Assembly (NCBI RefSeq): GCF_026319325.1
Contig: NZ_JAPDMU010000005.1
Coordinates: 36,334 to 100,333, forward strand
Length of the DNA stretch: 64,000 bases
Source of the DNA: Methylophaga sp. OBS3
GTDB lineage: Bacteria; Pseudomonadota; Gammaproteobacteria; Nitrosococcales; Methylophagaceae
Direction: 5' to 3'
Position 1 is the stretch's first letter. Each line of letters starts with the position of its first letter. The translations under genes were made by a program, and so were the position numbers. Positions 39,606 through 49,400 of this stretch are shown here, one piece after another. A model generated the notes under the pieces. It did not search any database. It was not told where the DNA came from and was given only the letters and a program-made list of their open reading frames with translations.

Positions 39606-41015
39606 TTATAAATTCTCAGAGGCAAAATCAGCCAGTCGAGAACGTTCACCGCGTAATAACGTGATATGACCGCTATGTGCCCAGTTTTTGAAGTGGTCAA
39701 CAACGTAGGTCAAACCAGATGTGGTCTCACTTAAGTAAGGTGTGTCGATCTGAGAAATATTACCCAAACAGACAATCTTGGTGCCTGGCCCAGCACGGGT
39801 TATCAGCGTTTTCATCTGTTTAGAGGTTAAGTTCTGCGCTTCATCGATGATGATAAAACGTTTCAAAAATGTTCTACCACGCATGAAGTTTAGCGAGCGA
39901 ATTTTGATCCAACGCTGCAATAAATCATTGGTCGCCTGACGACCCCAGTCACCACCTTCGGTTTTATTTAGCACTTCAAGGTTATCCATTAAAGCGCCCA
40001 TCCACGGCGTCATTTTTTCTTCTTCGGTACCGGGTAAGAAACCAATATCTTCACCCACCGGCACGGTGACACGGGTCATGATGATTTCACCATATCGTTT
40101 ATGTTCGATAGTTTGGGTTAAGGCAGCAGCTAGCGTTAACAGTGTTTTACCGGTACCGGCCTGTCCTAGCAAAGTAACAAAGTCGATATCGGGATCCATC
40201 AACAAATTCAGGGCAAAATTTTGTTCACGGTTTCGGGCGGTGATACCCCAAACAGCGTGTTTATCTTTACGGTAATCATGAACAAGCTCGATATCTGCCG
40301 AATCTTCTTTGGCACTACGAACCACGGCCTCAATGGCATTTTCATCTTCGGGAGAATAGATAAGTTGGTTCGGGTACCAATCTTTAACGACCTCGCCTTC
40401 GATTTGATAAAAGGTGCGACCATCTTGTGTCCAAGACTCAAGACGGTTGAGATCTTCCCAGAAACTCGCCGCCAATTCTGTGGCACCGCGATACAGTAAA
40501 TCAACGTCATCGAGGACTTTATCGTTGTAATAGTCTTCTGCACATATTCCTAAAACAGTGGCTTTAATACGCAGATTAATATCTTTTGAAACCAGAATAA
40601 TGTTGGTTTCAGTTTGTGCCTGTTGCAAGTTGATGGCCACAGCAAGAATGGCATTATCAGCTTGATGACCCGGGAGTTCTTTGGGTAAGTCTTGCGCCAT
40701 CTGACGCGTTTGGAAAAACAATCGGCCGCTGGCCTGAGGAACATCGCTATTGGTAATACTGGGTAACGGGATACCGTTATTTATCGCCTCATTGTCATTG
40801 GCGAGGAGGAGTAAGTCATCGAGAAAACGACTGACTTGACGAACATTTCTTGAAACTTCTGATAAACCTTTTTTTCCCTTATCTAATTCTTCGAGCACTA
40901 CCATCGGTAGAAATATGTCATGTTCGTCGAAGCGAAATAACGCCGTCGGATCGTGCATCAAAACATTGGTGTCCAGCACAAAAAGACGTTTTGTGGCGTC
41001 GGGTCGTTTAATCAT
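39606..41015 (-). CDS. PIN-PhoH fusion ATPase/nuclease
   Basis: A 469-aa protein with an N-terminal PIN nuclease domain (~8-150, FVLDTNVLMHDPTAL holds the first Asp) and a PhoH-like ATPase domain (~250-469) with Walker A GQAGTGKTLL, Walker B FIIIDEAQNLT and GNISQIDTP. PhoH2-type PIN-PhoH proteins unwind and cut RNA. It stands alone with about 190 bp to the upstream Lrp gene. Confidence 0.93.
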   Translation of the reverse strand: MIKRPDATKRLFVLDTNVLMHDPTALFRFDEHDIFLPMVVLEELDKGKKGLSEVSRNVRQVSRFLDDLLLLANDNEAINNGIPLPSITNSDVPQASGRLFFQTRQMAQDLPKELPGHQADNAILAVAINLQQAQTETNIILVSKDINLRIKATVLGICAEDYYNDKVLDDVDLLYRGATELAASFWEDLNRLESWTQDGRTFYQIEGEVVKDWYPNQLIYSPEDENAIEAVVRSAKEDSADIELVHDYRKDKHAVWGITARNREQNFALNLLMDPDIDFVTLLGQAGTGKTLLTLAAALTQTIEHKRYGEIIMTRVTVPVGEDIGFLPGTEEEKMTPWMGALMDNLEVLNKTEGGDWGRQATNDLLQRWIKIRSLNFMRGRTFLKRFIIIDEAQNLTSKQMKTLITRAGPGTKIVCLGNISQIDTPYLSETTSGLTYVVDHFKNWAHSGHITLLRGERSRLADFASENL

Positions 41016-41079
41016 TCGGAAGCATTCCTCTTGTTGTTTAAACAGGGCCTGCGTTTGATTATGATCCAGAAACCAGCGC

Positions 41080-41096
41080 CTGCAAAGGCTTTGCAG
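41080..41096. repeat. Near-perfect 17-bp inverted repeat
   Basis: CTGCAAAGGCTTTGCAG has two 8-bp arms around one base, in the gap between the PhoH and Lrp genes. It might be a weak terminator of the Lrp gene (minus strand) or a protein-binding site; there is no clear T-run. Confidence 0.45.
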
Positions 41097-41206
41097 CTGA
41101 CTCTTTGAAATTATTAAAAATTATTGTTTGAAATGGTTTAAAAATACTGCCCAAATCCTCGATTTGGCGCATTTCACATACTATTTTGGCTAAAACATAA
41201 ACAAGC

Positions 41207-41677
41207 CTATGGGATCGGTAACGCCGTCGATTTAATTGCTGACTTCATAACAAACGAGGTATGTACGCCGGTCACACCTTCAATGCGAGTCAGTTTTTGC
41301 AGCAAAAACTGTTGATAGGCATCCATGTCTTTCACGATGACTTTTAATAAATAGTCAGCGGATTGACCGGTTATCAAATGGCACTCCAATACTTCTGGGT
41401 ATTGGGCCAGCGTAGATTCAAGATCGTTAAATCGCTCGGGCGTGTGTTTATCCATACTAATGCCAATAAACGCCATTAAGGTCAGCCCAAGTTTTTTGGC
41501 ATTTAGCAGGGCGACATAACCATCAATCAGTCCGTTTTCTTCTAATTGTTTTACACGGCGTAATGTTGGTGATGGCGATAACTTGATGGCTTCAGCCAAC
41601 TCTTGATTGGTCACGCGGCCATTTTTTTGCAAAGTCGCCAAAATCTGCCGATCATATCTATCGAGTGCTTCAGTCAT
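41207..41677 (-). CDS. Lrp/AsnC family transcriptional regulator
   Basis: A 156-aa regulator with an N-terminal helix-turn-helix (LDRYDRQILATLQKNGRVTN, then LSPSPTLRRVKQLEENGLI) and a C-terminal RAM/AsnC ligand domain (~65-150). Start set at the ATG ending at 41677 (MTEALDRYD) because AAGGTG lies six bases before it. It is divergent from leuA, with a 300-bp AT-rich gap, and probably regulates it and itself in response to an amino acid, perhaps leucine. Confidence 0.93.
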   Translation of the reverse strand: MTEALDRYDRQILATLQKNGRVTNQELAEAIKLSPSPTLRRVKQLEENGLIDGYVALLNAKKLGLTLMAFIGISMDKHTPERFNDLESTLAQYPEVLECHLITGQSADYLLKVIVKDMDAYQQFLLQKLTRIEGVTGVHTSFVMKSAIKSTALPIP

Positions 41678-41704
41678 GAAATGCACCTTATTTTGCTATT
41701 GTGA

Positions 41705-41805
41705 AATTTAATTCTAATAATTATTTATTTTTAAGCAATAAATTCTTTTAATTTTGAGTTAAGGAGAATTTTGGCAATTTAATTCTATCGAGCTCTCTTT
41801 ATAAT
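41705..41805 (+). promoter_or_regulatory. leuA promoter with repeated AT-rich motif
   Basis: A perfect -10 TATAAT lies at 41800-41805 without a good -35 (TTTAAT at 41778 is the best). Upstream the 12-mer AATTTAATTCTA occurs exactly twice, at 41705-41716 and 41776-41787, 71 bp apart. The core AATTCT is also at 41741. Starts at 41710, 41741 and 41781 are about three and four helical turns apart, as expected for a DNA-wrapping Lrp-type protein. Activator use is inferred. Confidence 0.5.
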
Positions 41806-41811
41806 ATTCCC

Positions 41812-41993
41812 ATGCCTGAAACCGGCTGAACGGCGCCAAAAGCGCGTTGTACGTCAGCCACCTGTTAATTGACAAAATCAGTTAACAAGGTGCTTGAGTC
41901 ATCGTTGGTTATCCCTCAATGGTGGTACTTCTTGCAGCCGGCGGATGACACTAGTCATTAATTTCAGGCAACCAATTAGATCAGGAGCTAAAA
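41812..41993 (+). promoter_or_regulatory. Structured leuA leader with possible leader peptide
   Basis: About 180 bases lie between the predicted transcript start and leuA. A hairpin with outer arms GGCTGA/TCAGCC (41824-41829, 41854-41859) encloses GCGC/GCGC. A second pairs TGTTAA with TTAACA (41863-41868, 41882-41887). An ORF at 41919-41948 encodes MVVLLAAGG, rich in Val and Leu, with its stop just before ATGAC/GTCAT (41945-41958). This looks like attenuation, but the leader ORF has a poor ribosome site and no strong terminator is seen. Confidence 0.4.
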
Positions 41994-43655
41994 ATGATTG
42001 CCCAACCCGAACAGAAATATCGCCGTTTTCAAGCAACGCCGCTTGCAGATCGCCAATGGCCAAATAAGGTTATTGAAAAAGTCCCTGTTTGGATGAGCAC
42101 TGATCTCCGTGATGGTAATCAGGCATTGATTGATCCCATGTCTGTAGAAACCAAAATTCGGTTTTTTAAAGCGCTGGTGGAAATGGGCTTTAAAGAAATT
42201 GAGGTGGGTTTTCCATCTGCATCAGAGACTGACTTTAATGTTGTGCGTCGTTTGATTGAAGAAGATTTGATCCCTGACGATGTCACCATTGAAGTGTTGA
42301 CTCAAGCACGTGAAGATTTGATCGAGCGTACCGTGAAATCTTTGCAAGGGGCTAAACGCGCCATTTTGCATATGTACAACCCGACAGCGCCAGATTTTCG
42401 CAATATCGTGTATCGCACTGATAAAGCCGGTGTGAAAGAGATTGCTGAGCGCGGTACACGCTGGGTAAAAGAATACACGGCTAAACAACCAGAAACTGAG
42501 TGGGTATATCAGTATTCACCGGAAGCTTTCTCATCAACAGAGTTGGATTTCGCCAAAGAAGTCTGTGATGCCGTTACGGCGATTTGGCAGCCTACGCCTG
42601 AGCATAAAATTATTTTGAATCTGCCGGCGACAGTTGAGATGTCGACGCCGAATACCTATGCCGACCAAATTGAATGGATGCATCGCAATTTGAATCAGCG
42701 CGATAGCATTATTTTGAGTGTGCATCCGCATAATGACCGTGGTACAGCTGTGGCTGCTGCGGAGTTGGCAGTGATGGCCGGTGCTGATCGTGTTGAGGGC
42801 TGTTTGTTTGGTAATGGCGAACGTACCGGTAATGTCTGTTTGGTGACCTTGGCGCTGAATTTGTATTCACAAGGTGTCCATCCCGGTTTGGATTTTTCGC
42901 AAATTGATAAGGTTCGCCAATTGGTTGAGTCTTGTACCAATTTGCCAGTGCATCCGCGCCATCCTTATGCGGGCGAGTTGGTATTTACTGCTTTTTCTGG
43001 CTCACACCAAGATGCCATTAAGAAAGGTTTTGCCGCTCAAGATGGCAGTGGTGTTTGGAATATTCCTTATTTGCCAGTTGATCCTGCTGACTTGGGCCGT
43101 AGTTATGACGCAGTTGTTCGCGTTAATAGCCAGTCAGGAAAAGGTGGTGTGAGCTTCCTGTTGCAACAACAAGCTGGATTTGAGTTGCCACGACGTTTGC
43201 AGATTGAGTTCAGCAAACAAGTCCAAAAAGTGAGTGATGAAACCAGCAAAGAAATCAACAGTGCTGAAATTTATCGCTTGTTTGATGAAGCCTATTTGCA
43301 GGTGAATGCACCGTATCAATTTAAAGCCAGTAAAGTCAGTGATGACACTGAAGAAAATGTAACTGCTGAAATTACCCTGCAGCATGGTGAGCAACAATTC
43401 ACAGTCACAGGGCGGGGGAATGGACCGGTTGATGCAGCCGCCAGTGCAATTAGTGAACACTTTGGTAATAACATCACCGTAGTTGATTATCACGAGCATG
43501 GCGTTGGTGCCGGTAGTGATGCGACAGCCGTTTGTTATGTTGAAATCAAAGTGGCTAATGGTTCGTCACTGTTTGGTGTTGGCCAAGATAAAAATATTAG
43601 CCGGGCGGCAATTAAAGCGTTGTTAAATGGTGTGAACCGCAGCGTCCAGCATTAA
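41994..43655 (+). CDS. leuA: 2-isopropylmalate synthase (long form)
   Basis: A 553-aa enzyme that joins acetyl-CoA to 2-oxoisovalerate, the first committed step to leucine. The HMGL-like TIM barrel has DLRDGNQAL (metal and substrate residues), the metal histidines in [13 protein letters not shown], and [16 protein letters not shown]. The C-terminal LeuA dimer domain (~440-550) senses leucine. This long class ([23 protein letters not shown] start) differs from the shorter E. coli form. AGGAG precedes the ATG. Confidence 0.96.
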   Translation: MIAQPEQKYRRFQATPLADRQWPNKVIEKVPVWMSTDLRDGNQALIDPMSVETKIRFFKALVEMGFKEIEVGFPSASETDFNVVRRLIEEDLIPDDVTIEVLTQAREDLIERTVKSLQGAKRAILHMYNPTAPDFRNIVYRTDKAGVKEIAERGTRWVKEYTAKQPETEWVYQYSPEAFSSTELDFAKEVCDAVTAIWQPTPEHKIILNLPATVEMSTPNTYADQIEWMHRNLNQRDSIILSVHPHNDRGTAVAAAELAVMAGADRVEGCLFGNGERTGNVCLVTLALNLYSQGVHPGLDFSQIDKVRQLVESCTNLPVHPRHPYAGELVFTAFSGSHQDAIKKGFAAQDGSGVWNIPYLPVDPADLGRSYDAVVRVNSQSGKGGVSFLLQQQAGFELPRRLQIEFSKQVQKVSDETSKEINSAEIYRLFDEAYLQVNAPYQFKASKVSDDTEENVTAEITLQHGEQQFTVTGRGNGPVDAAASAISEHFGNNITVVDYHEHGVGAGSDATAVCYVEIKVANGSSLFGVGQDKNISRAAIKALLNGVNRSVQH

Positions 43656-43688
43656 TATTGGTCATCATTGCATCAATCGCGGATTTCT

Positions 43689-43700
43689 TAACCTAGGTTA
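43689..43700. repeat. 12-bp perfect palindrome
   Basis: TAACCTAGGTTA, in the gap between leuA and the small lipoprotein gene. It may be an operator; a short AAGCAC/GTGCTT hairpin follows at about 43744-43760 without a T-run. Confidence 0.35.
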
Positions 43701-43796
43701 TTTGTGACATAAGCTATCCACGTTAGCGTAATTAACACACAACTAAGCACTTCTCGTGCTTGGTGATGTTAATTTCGAAATCAGATAGGGAGTGTT

Positions 43797-44030
43797 ATGA
43801 AAAACAAATTAACCTTAACCGGATTAATGATGACGACTTTTTTCTTGGGTGCGTGTGCTCATGAGGGGAATCATCCAGCACATAACATGGGCGACCAAGC
43901 TGAGCGTGTAACCAAAGAAAATAGTCAGGACTATCAAGAAAGCCAAGAAAAAGCGGCGGAGACGGGTAATCAAGCTCACCCAGCTCATGAAATGGATGAG
44001 GTGGAAGCCGTCGAAAAACGCGGTAACTGA
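43797..44030 (+). CDS. Small His/Met-rich lipoprotein, unknown
   Basis: A 77-aa lipoprotein (signal ending FFLGACA, lipid cysteine C20). The mature part is short, acidic and disordered-looking, with two copies of a histidine/methionine motif: HPAHNM (26-31) and HPAHEM (61-66). Such motifs can bind copper or other metals, which would be a new guess. GGGAG precedes the ATG. It is a single gene ending in a strong terminator. Confidence 0.7.
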   Translation: MKNKLTLTGLMMTTFFLGACAHEGNHPAHNMGDQAERVTKENSQDYQESQEKAAETGNQAHPAHEMDEVEAVEKRGN

Positions 44031-44044
44031 TAGCTCGTTCTCGG

Positions 44045-44065
44045 AAGATCCATTTAGGATCTTTT
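44045..44065 (+). terminator. Possible first terminator hairpin
   Basis: AAGATCC / GGATCTT with loop ATTTA and a following TT run, soon after the small lipoprotein stop. The stem is AT-rich and weaker than the next hairpin. Confidence 0.5.
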
Positions 44066-44071
44066 AAAATT

Positions 44072-44107
44072 AAGGCGTTGCAGAGTGAATTTGCAGCGCC
44101 TTTTTTC
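44072..44107 (+). terminator. Rho-independent terminator after the small lipoprotein gene
   Basis: An 11-bp stem (AAGGCGTTGCA / TGCAGCGCCTT with one G-U pair), a 9-base loop and a run of T's. It ends the small lipoprotein transcript before the LEA-like gene. Confidence 0.9.
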
Positions 44108-44147
44108 TGTCTGACATTAAGTAGAGTTTTACAAGCGGAGAAATATT

Positions 44148-44627
44148 ATGCGGTTTGCAGTAAAAACATTATTGATGCTGAGTGTGCTTTGGCTAGCAGG
44201 CTGTGCTAGTTGGTCTCCCAGCTATGAAAAGCCGCAAATCAATATCACTTCGTTCGCATTAGCACCGGAAAGTAACGGACTCTCGCCGACATTTTTGATT
44301 GGTTTACAAGTGACTAATCCTAACCGCTCGGCCCTGCCATTAAAGGGGATGAGCTATTCAGTTGAAGTCGATGGCAACCGCATCATTAGCGGTGCCGAGC
44401 CGAACCTACCTAGAGTGGAAGGCTACAGCAGTGAAAACATTGTGATCAAAGCCAGTCCTGATTTATTTGGCAGTGCACGATTGTTAAACCAATTATTGTC
44501 TGGTCAGCAACAAACTATGGATTATGTGTTCAAAGCACGTTTTGATATTGGTGCGTTGATACCTTTTGTCACAGTAGAAGAACGCGGGGAGTTTGGTTTA
44601 GGGCCAACAACCGATAAGAATCGCTAA
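44148..44627 (+). CDS. LEA type 2 family lipoprotein
   Basis: A 159-aa lipoprotein (LWLAGCASW, lipid cysteine C19) with a LEA-14/WHy-like beta sandwich (FALAPESNGLSPTFLIGLQVTNPN, then ALPLKGMSYSVEVDGNRI). Such domains occur in desiccation or stress proteins and as bacterial envelope lipoproteins of unknown role. GGAGAAA precedes the ATG. It lies just upstream of the antiporter gene with a 44-bp gap that contains an inverted repeat. Confidence 0.85.
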   Translation: MRFAVKTLLMLSVLWLAGCASWSPSYEKPQINITSFALAPESNGLSPTFLIGLQVTNPNRSALPLKGMSYSVEVDGNRIISGAEPNLPRVEGYSSENIVIKASPDLFGSARLLNQLLSGQQQTMDYVFKARFDIGALIPFVTVEERGEFGLGPTTDKNR

Positions 44628-44629
44628 AT

Positions 44630-44665
44630 ACCTTGTGCCATAATGAATCGTAACTAACACAAGGT
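44630..44665 (+). promoter_or_regulatory. Hairpin that may cover the antiporter ribosome site
   Basis: ACCTTGTG (44630-44637) pairs perfectly with CACAAGGT (44658-44665) around a 20-base loop. The only plausible Shine-Dalgarno of the antiporter gene, AAGG at 44661-44664, is inside the right arm, seven bases before the ATG at 44672. Folding would hide it and tie translation to read-through from the LEA gene or to another signal. Confidence 0.5.
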
Positions 44666-44671
44666 TCCGTC

Positions 44672-46378
44672 ATGGATGCGATAAACACCCTATTTTTACT
44701 GAGTGGCTTTTTGATAGCACTGAGTATTCTCGCCAGTCGGTTATCTTCCTTATTTGGCTTACCTATCCTGATCATCTTCTTGGCGCTGGGGATGCTGGCG
44801 GGTGAAGATGGCTTGTTGGGTATCGAGTTTGATAACTATTCGCTTGCCTTTCTGATTGGTCATTTGGCGTTAGCAATGATTTTGCTTGATGGTGGTTTGC
44901 AAACACGTCTATCGACATTTCGTGCCGGTTTTAAACCCGCATTATCGCTCGCCACCTTAGGTGTTTTGATGACCAGCGGGATCGTTGGTTATTTAGCAAT
45001 GTTGATCTTTGATCTGACTTTGCTCGAAGGCCTGTTAATCGGCGCAATTGTTGGCTCAACAGATGCCGCAGCAGTCTTTTCCATGCTTAAAGGTCAGGGC
45101 GTCAATATCAATGAGCGGGTGAGTGCCACATTAGAAATCGAATCGGGCACCAACGATCCGATGGCAATTTTCTTAACCATCATGTTGATAGAGCTACTGA
45201 TTGGCGAAACCGAAGGCTGGATGTCATCGCTGGTCTTTTTGATCCAACAATTTGGGCTAGGTGTCATTATCGGTTTGGGCTCTGGTTGGTTAATTGCCAG
45301 ATTATTAACTAAGCTCGATTTAGCGCCGGGTTTGTATTCATTATTGGCACTTGCATTAGCATTTTTCGTATTTGGACTCACCAGTGTTTTGGGCGGCAGT
45401 GGCTTTTTAGCCATCTATCTCTGTGGCCTGATGATTGGGAATCAACCCGGTAAGCATTTAGCGCATATTTTGCCTGTACACGACGGTTTGGCATGGTTAA
45501 GTCAGATTGGTTTGTTCTTGGTGCTCGGTATGTTAGTTTCGCCAAGTGAAATGCTGACTTACGCTGTTCCTGCATTACTTATCGCCTTGGCGTTGATTTT
45601 CGTGGCACGGCCATTGGCGGTATTAATCGCGATTAAACCGTTTTTTAAATTCCGCTGGCGAGAAATCGGCTTTATCTCATGGGTTGGTTTACGTGGTGCA
45701 GTGCCAATCGTATTGGCGATTTTCCCGGTGATTGGTGGTGTGGAAAATGCCGCACTTTATTTCAATGTGGCGTTTGCGGTTGTTGTGTTATCGCTGTTAG
45801 TTCAGGGAACCACGTTGTCCCCCATGGCGCGTTGGATGAGAGTTGCCGTACCGAAAGGCACGACACCAGATCAACGTGGCGCCTTAGGCATTTTGCCGGA
45901 AAATGACTTTGAAATGTTTGTCTACAAAGTGGATAACCCGGCTTTAGAAAACCAGCAGATCCGATTATTACGCTTTCCATCTGGTACGTTGATTTCGGCG
46001 TTGTTCCGTGAACATCAAATGATTCATCCCAAAGGCAGTACCGAACTGCATGTTGGGGATGTGTTGTGTGTTATTAGTCGAAGTGAAGATTTGCCTAAGT
46101 TAAACCAACTGTTTAATGGCGACGTAAAACTCCGTCAGGCAGAAGCATTCTTTGGTGCCTTTGTTTTAAACGGAGATGCCAAGTTGGTTGATGTTGCCCA
46201 GGCTTATGGTCTAACCCTTAGTAATAATGAAAAAGACGATACTTTGGCACAGTTTATTTCTCGTCGCGTAGGCGGCCATCCGGTTGTCGGTGATGATGTT
46301 GATTGGCACGGTATTCATTGGGTGGTTAACGAAGTTGATGGCGATAAAATTCGTAAGGTAGGTATGCGACTTTTTTAG
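44672..46378 (+). CDS. NhaP2-type K+/H+ antiporter
   Basis: A 568-aa protein of the CPA1/NhaP2 (CvrA) group. About 12 membrane helices (to ~390) include the GSTDAAAVFSML and SGTNDPMAIFLT ion-site segments. A TrkA-C-like regulatory domain (~405-480, ENDFEMFVYKVDNPALEN) and a final CorC/HlyC-like domain (~490-568, WHGIHWVVNEVDGDKI) follow. Such proteins export K+ in exchange for protons under nucleotide control. It is complete. Confidence 0.93.
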   Translation: MDAINTLFLLSGFLIALSILASRLSSLFGLPILIIFLALGMLAGEDGLLGIEFDNYSLAFLIGHLALAMILLDGGLQTRLSTFRAGFKPALSLATLGVLMTSGIVGYLAMLIFDLTLLEGLLIGAIVGSTDAAAVFSMLKGQGVNINERVSATLEIESGTNDPMAIFLTIMLIELLIGETEGWMSSLVFLIQQFGLGVIIGLGSGWLIARLLTKLDLAPGLYSLLALALAFFVFGLTSVLGGSGFLAIYLCGLMIGNQPGKHLAHILPVHDGLAWLSQIGLFLVLGMLVSPSEMLTYAVPALLIALALIFVARPLAVLIAIKPFFKFRWREIGFISWVGLRGAVPIVLAIFPVIGGVENAALYFNVAFAVVVLSLLVQGTTLSPMARWMRVAVPKGTTPDQRGALGILPENDFEMFVYKVDNPALENQQIRLLRFPSGTLISALFREHQMIHPKGSTELHVGDVLCVISRSEDLPKLNQLFNGDVKLRQAEAFFGAFVLNGDAKLVDVAQAYGLTLSNNEKDDTLAQFISRRVGGHPVVGDDVDWHGIHWVVNEVDGDKIRKVGMRLF

Positions 46379-46410
46379 CGGTGTTCAATCCATTTGTTTG
46401 GTTGTCTATC

Positions 46411-46419
46411 TGGTATAAT
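46411..46419 (+). promoter_or_regulatory. Extended -10 promoter of metH
   Basis: TGGTATAAT is a perfect extended -10 with no need for a good -35. A start near 46426 leaves a leader of only about 40 bases, too short for a cobalamin or SAM riboswitch. Confidence 0.65.
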
Positions 46420-46464
46420 TGAACGTTTTATTAAAATCGCTAACTGCATGATAGGAAAACCGTT

Positions 46465-49400
46465 TTGACCACTGTTTTTGAACAAGTCCAGCAACTGCTT
46501 GAACAACGCATTCTGATCCTCGATGGCGGCATGGGCACCATGCTGCAAAGCTATAAATTAACCGAGGACGATTTTCGCGGCGAACGGTTTACCAACCATC
46601 CGTGCGATGTCAAAGGCAACAACGATCTGTTGTCGATTACGCAGCCACAAATTATTCGTGATATTCACCGCGCTTATTTTGAAGCGGGTGCTGATATTGT
46701 CGAAACCAATACCTTCAACGGCACGTCGATTGCGATGGCGGATTACCAGATGGAAGATCTGGTGTATGAACTTAACAAAGTCTCAGCGGAAATTGCACGT
46801 GAAGTTGCTGATGAGTTCACCAAAGCCAATCCGGATAAACCCCGCTTTGTTACTGGCGTATTAGGGCCAACCAATCGTACCGCCAGTATTTCTCCTGATG
46901 TAAATAACCCAGGTTTTCGTAATGTCAGCTTTGACGAGTTGGTCGAGGCTTACCTTGAAGCCATTCGTGGCTTGGTCGATGGCGGCTCTGACATGCTATT
47001 GGTCGAAACCGTATTCGATACCTTAAATGCCAAAGCTGCGGTTTTTGCTATCGAAACTTATTTCGAGCAACACCAGATCCATTTACCGGTAATGATTTCT
47101 GGCACCATCACCGATGCCAGCGGCCGGACATTATCGGGACAAACAGCAGAAGCATTCTGGAATTCTTTATCACATGTTCAGCCACTGTCCATTGGTCTGA
47201 ACTGTGCGTTAGGTGCTGAACAATTACGTCAGTATGTTGAAGAGCTGTCTTTAGTTTCGACGAGCTATGTCAGCGCGCATCCTAATGCGGGTTTGCCGAA
47301 TGAATTCGGTGAATATGATGAATCACCAGAAGCCATGGCTTTTCACATTAAAGAGTGGGCTGAGTCTGGATTTTTAAATGTTATCGGTGGTTGTTGTGGT
47401 ACGACGCCTGCCCACATTAAAGCGATTGCCGATGCCGTTGCGGGTGTGAAACCGCGCCAACGTCCAGCAAATAAACATCATTGTCGTTTAAGTGGTTTAG
47501 AGCCGTTAAATCTGACGCCAGATAGTTTGTTTACCAATATTGGTGAGCGTACCAACGTCACAGGCTCTTTACGCTTTGCCAAACTGATTAAAGAAGGTGA
47601 TTTTGATACTGCTTTAGAAGTCGCTCGCCAACAGGTTGAGAACGGTGCTCAAATCATCGATATCAACATGGACGAGGGGATGCTGGATTCGCAGGAAGCG
47701 ATGGTGACGTTCCTAAATCTGGTTGCTGCCGAACCGGATATCAGCCGTGTACCTATTATGATTGACTCATCTAAATGGGAAATCATTGAAGCTGGTCTGA
47801 AGTGTATTCAAGGTAAAGGGATTGTTAACTCAATCAGCTTGAAAGAAGGCGAAGAGAAATTTATCGAGCAGGCCAAATTGGTTAGGCGTTATGGCGCTGC
47901 TGTTATCGTCATGGCTTTTGATGAAACAGGACAAGCGGATACGCGTGAACGTAAACGTGAGATTTGTACCCGCAGTTATGAAATTCTGACTGAGCAAGTC
48001 CATTTCCCTCCTGAAGATATTATTTTCGATCCCAATATCTTTGCGGTCGCAACGGGTATCGAAGAACACAATAACTATGCGGTTGATTTCATCGAAGCAA
48101 CGCGAGATATCAAACAAGCGCTGCCTCACGCCAGAGTAAGTGGTGGTGTGTCTAACGTCTCTTTCTCGTTCCGTGGGAATAACCCGGTTCGTGAGGCAAT
48201 CCACGCCGTATTCTTATACCACGCAATCAAAGCGGGTATGGATATGGGTATCGTTAATGCCGGTCAGCTGGCAATTTATGATGATTTACCGACTGAGCTG
48301 CGTGAACATGTCGAAGACGTCATTCTGAACCGTCGTGATGATGCCACCGATCGTTTATTAGCTATTGCTGATAAATACAAAGGTGATGGCAGCGTCGAGA
48401 AAAAAGAAGATCTGGAATGGCGTAGCTTGCCAGTCGTCAAACGACTAGAGCATGCCTTGGTAAAAGGTATTGCTGATTTTGTTGATGAAGATACTGAAGA
48501 AGCGAGACAACAATACGCCAAACCGTTAGAAGTTATCGAAGGTCCATTGATGGACGGCATGAATGTCGTCGGTGACTTGTTCGGTGAGGGCAAAATGTTC
48601 TTGCCGCAGGTTGTTAAATCTGCGCGGGTGATGAAAAAAGCGGTTGCCTATTTGATGCCTTTTATCGAGGCAGAAAAAGACGACAGTACTGTCAGTAACA
48701 GTAATGGCAAAATCCTGATGGCGACCGTAAAAGGTGACGTTCACGATATTGGTAAAAATATCGTCGGCGTTGTCTTGCAGTGTAATAACTTCGAGATTAT
48801 TGATCTTGGTGTTATGGTGCCAGCACAGACAATTCTCGATACAGCACGCAAAGAAAATGTCGATATCATTGGCCTGTCAGGTTTGATTACGCCATCGCTT
48901 GAAGAAATGGCGCATATGGCCAAAGAAATGCAGCGACTAGGGTTTGATAAGCCACTTATGATTGGTGGTGCGACGACTTCATTGATTCACACCGCGGTAA
49001 AAATCGACCCGAACTATGATGGGCCAGTGATTTATGTAAAAGATGCTTCTCGTGCCGTTGGTGTGGCGCAAAACTTGGTGAGCAAAATTACGCGAGATGA
49101 TTTTGTCAGCAAAACCAAAGCGGATTATCAAACAAAACGCGAGCAGCATCAGGGCCGTAAATCCACCCGACGTTTATTGACGCTCAATCAAGCGCGCGCC
49201 AATAAAACCAAAATTGATTGGTCGGCATATCAGCCAAAAGTACCCAATCAGCCGGGCGTCACCGTATTAGATGATTATCCATTATCGGAGCTGATTGAAC
49301 GCATCGATTGGACACCATTTTTCCAATCTTGGGAGTTAGCGGGGCGTTATCCACGAATTCTCAGTGATGAAGTAGTTGGTGAACATGCCACACATTTGTT

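Noticed and set aside
46379..46464. Cobalamin or SAM riboswitch before metH
   Set aside because: The gap is under 90 bases and the predicted leader about 40, too short for either class.
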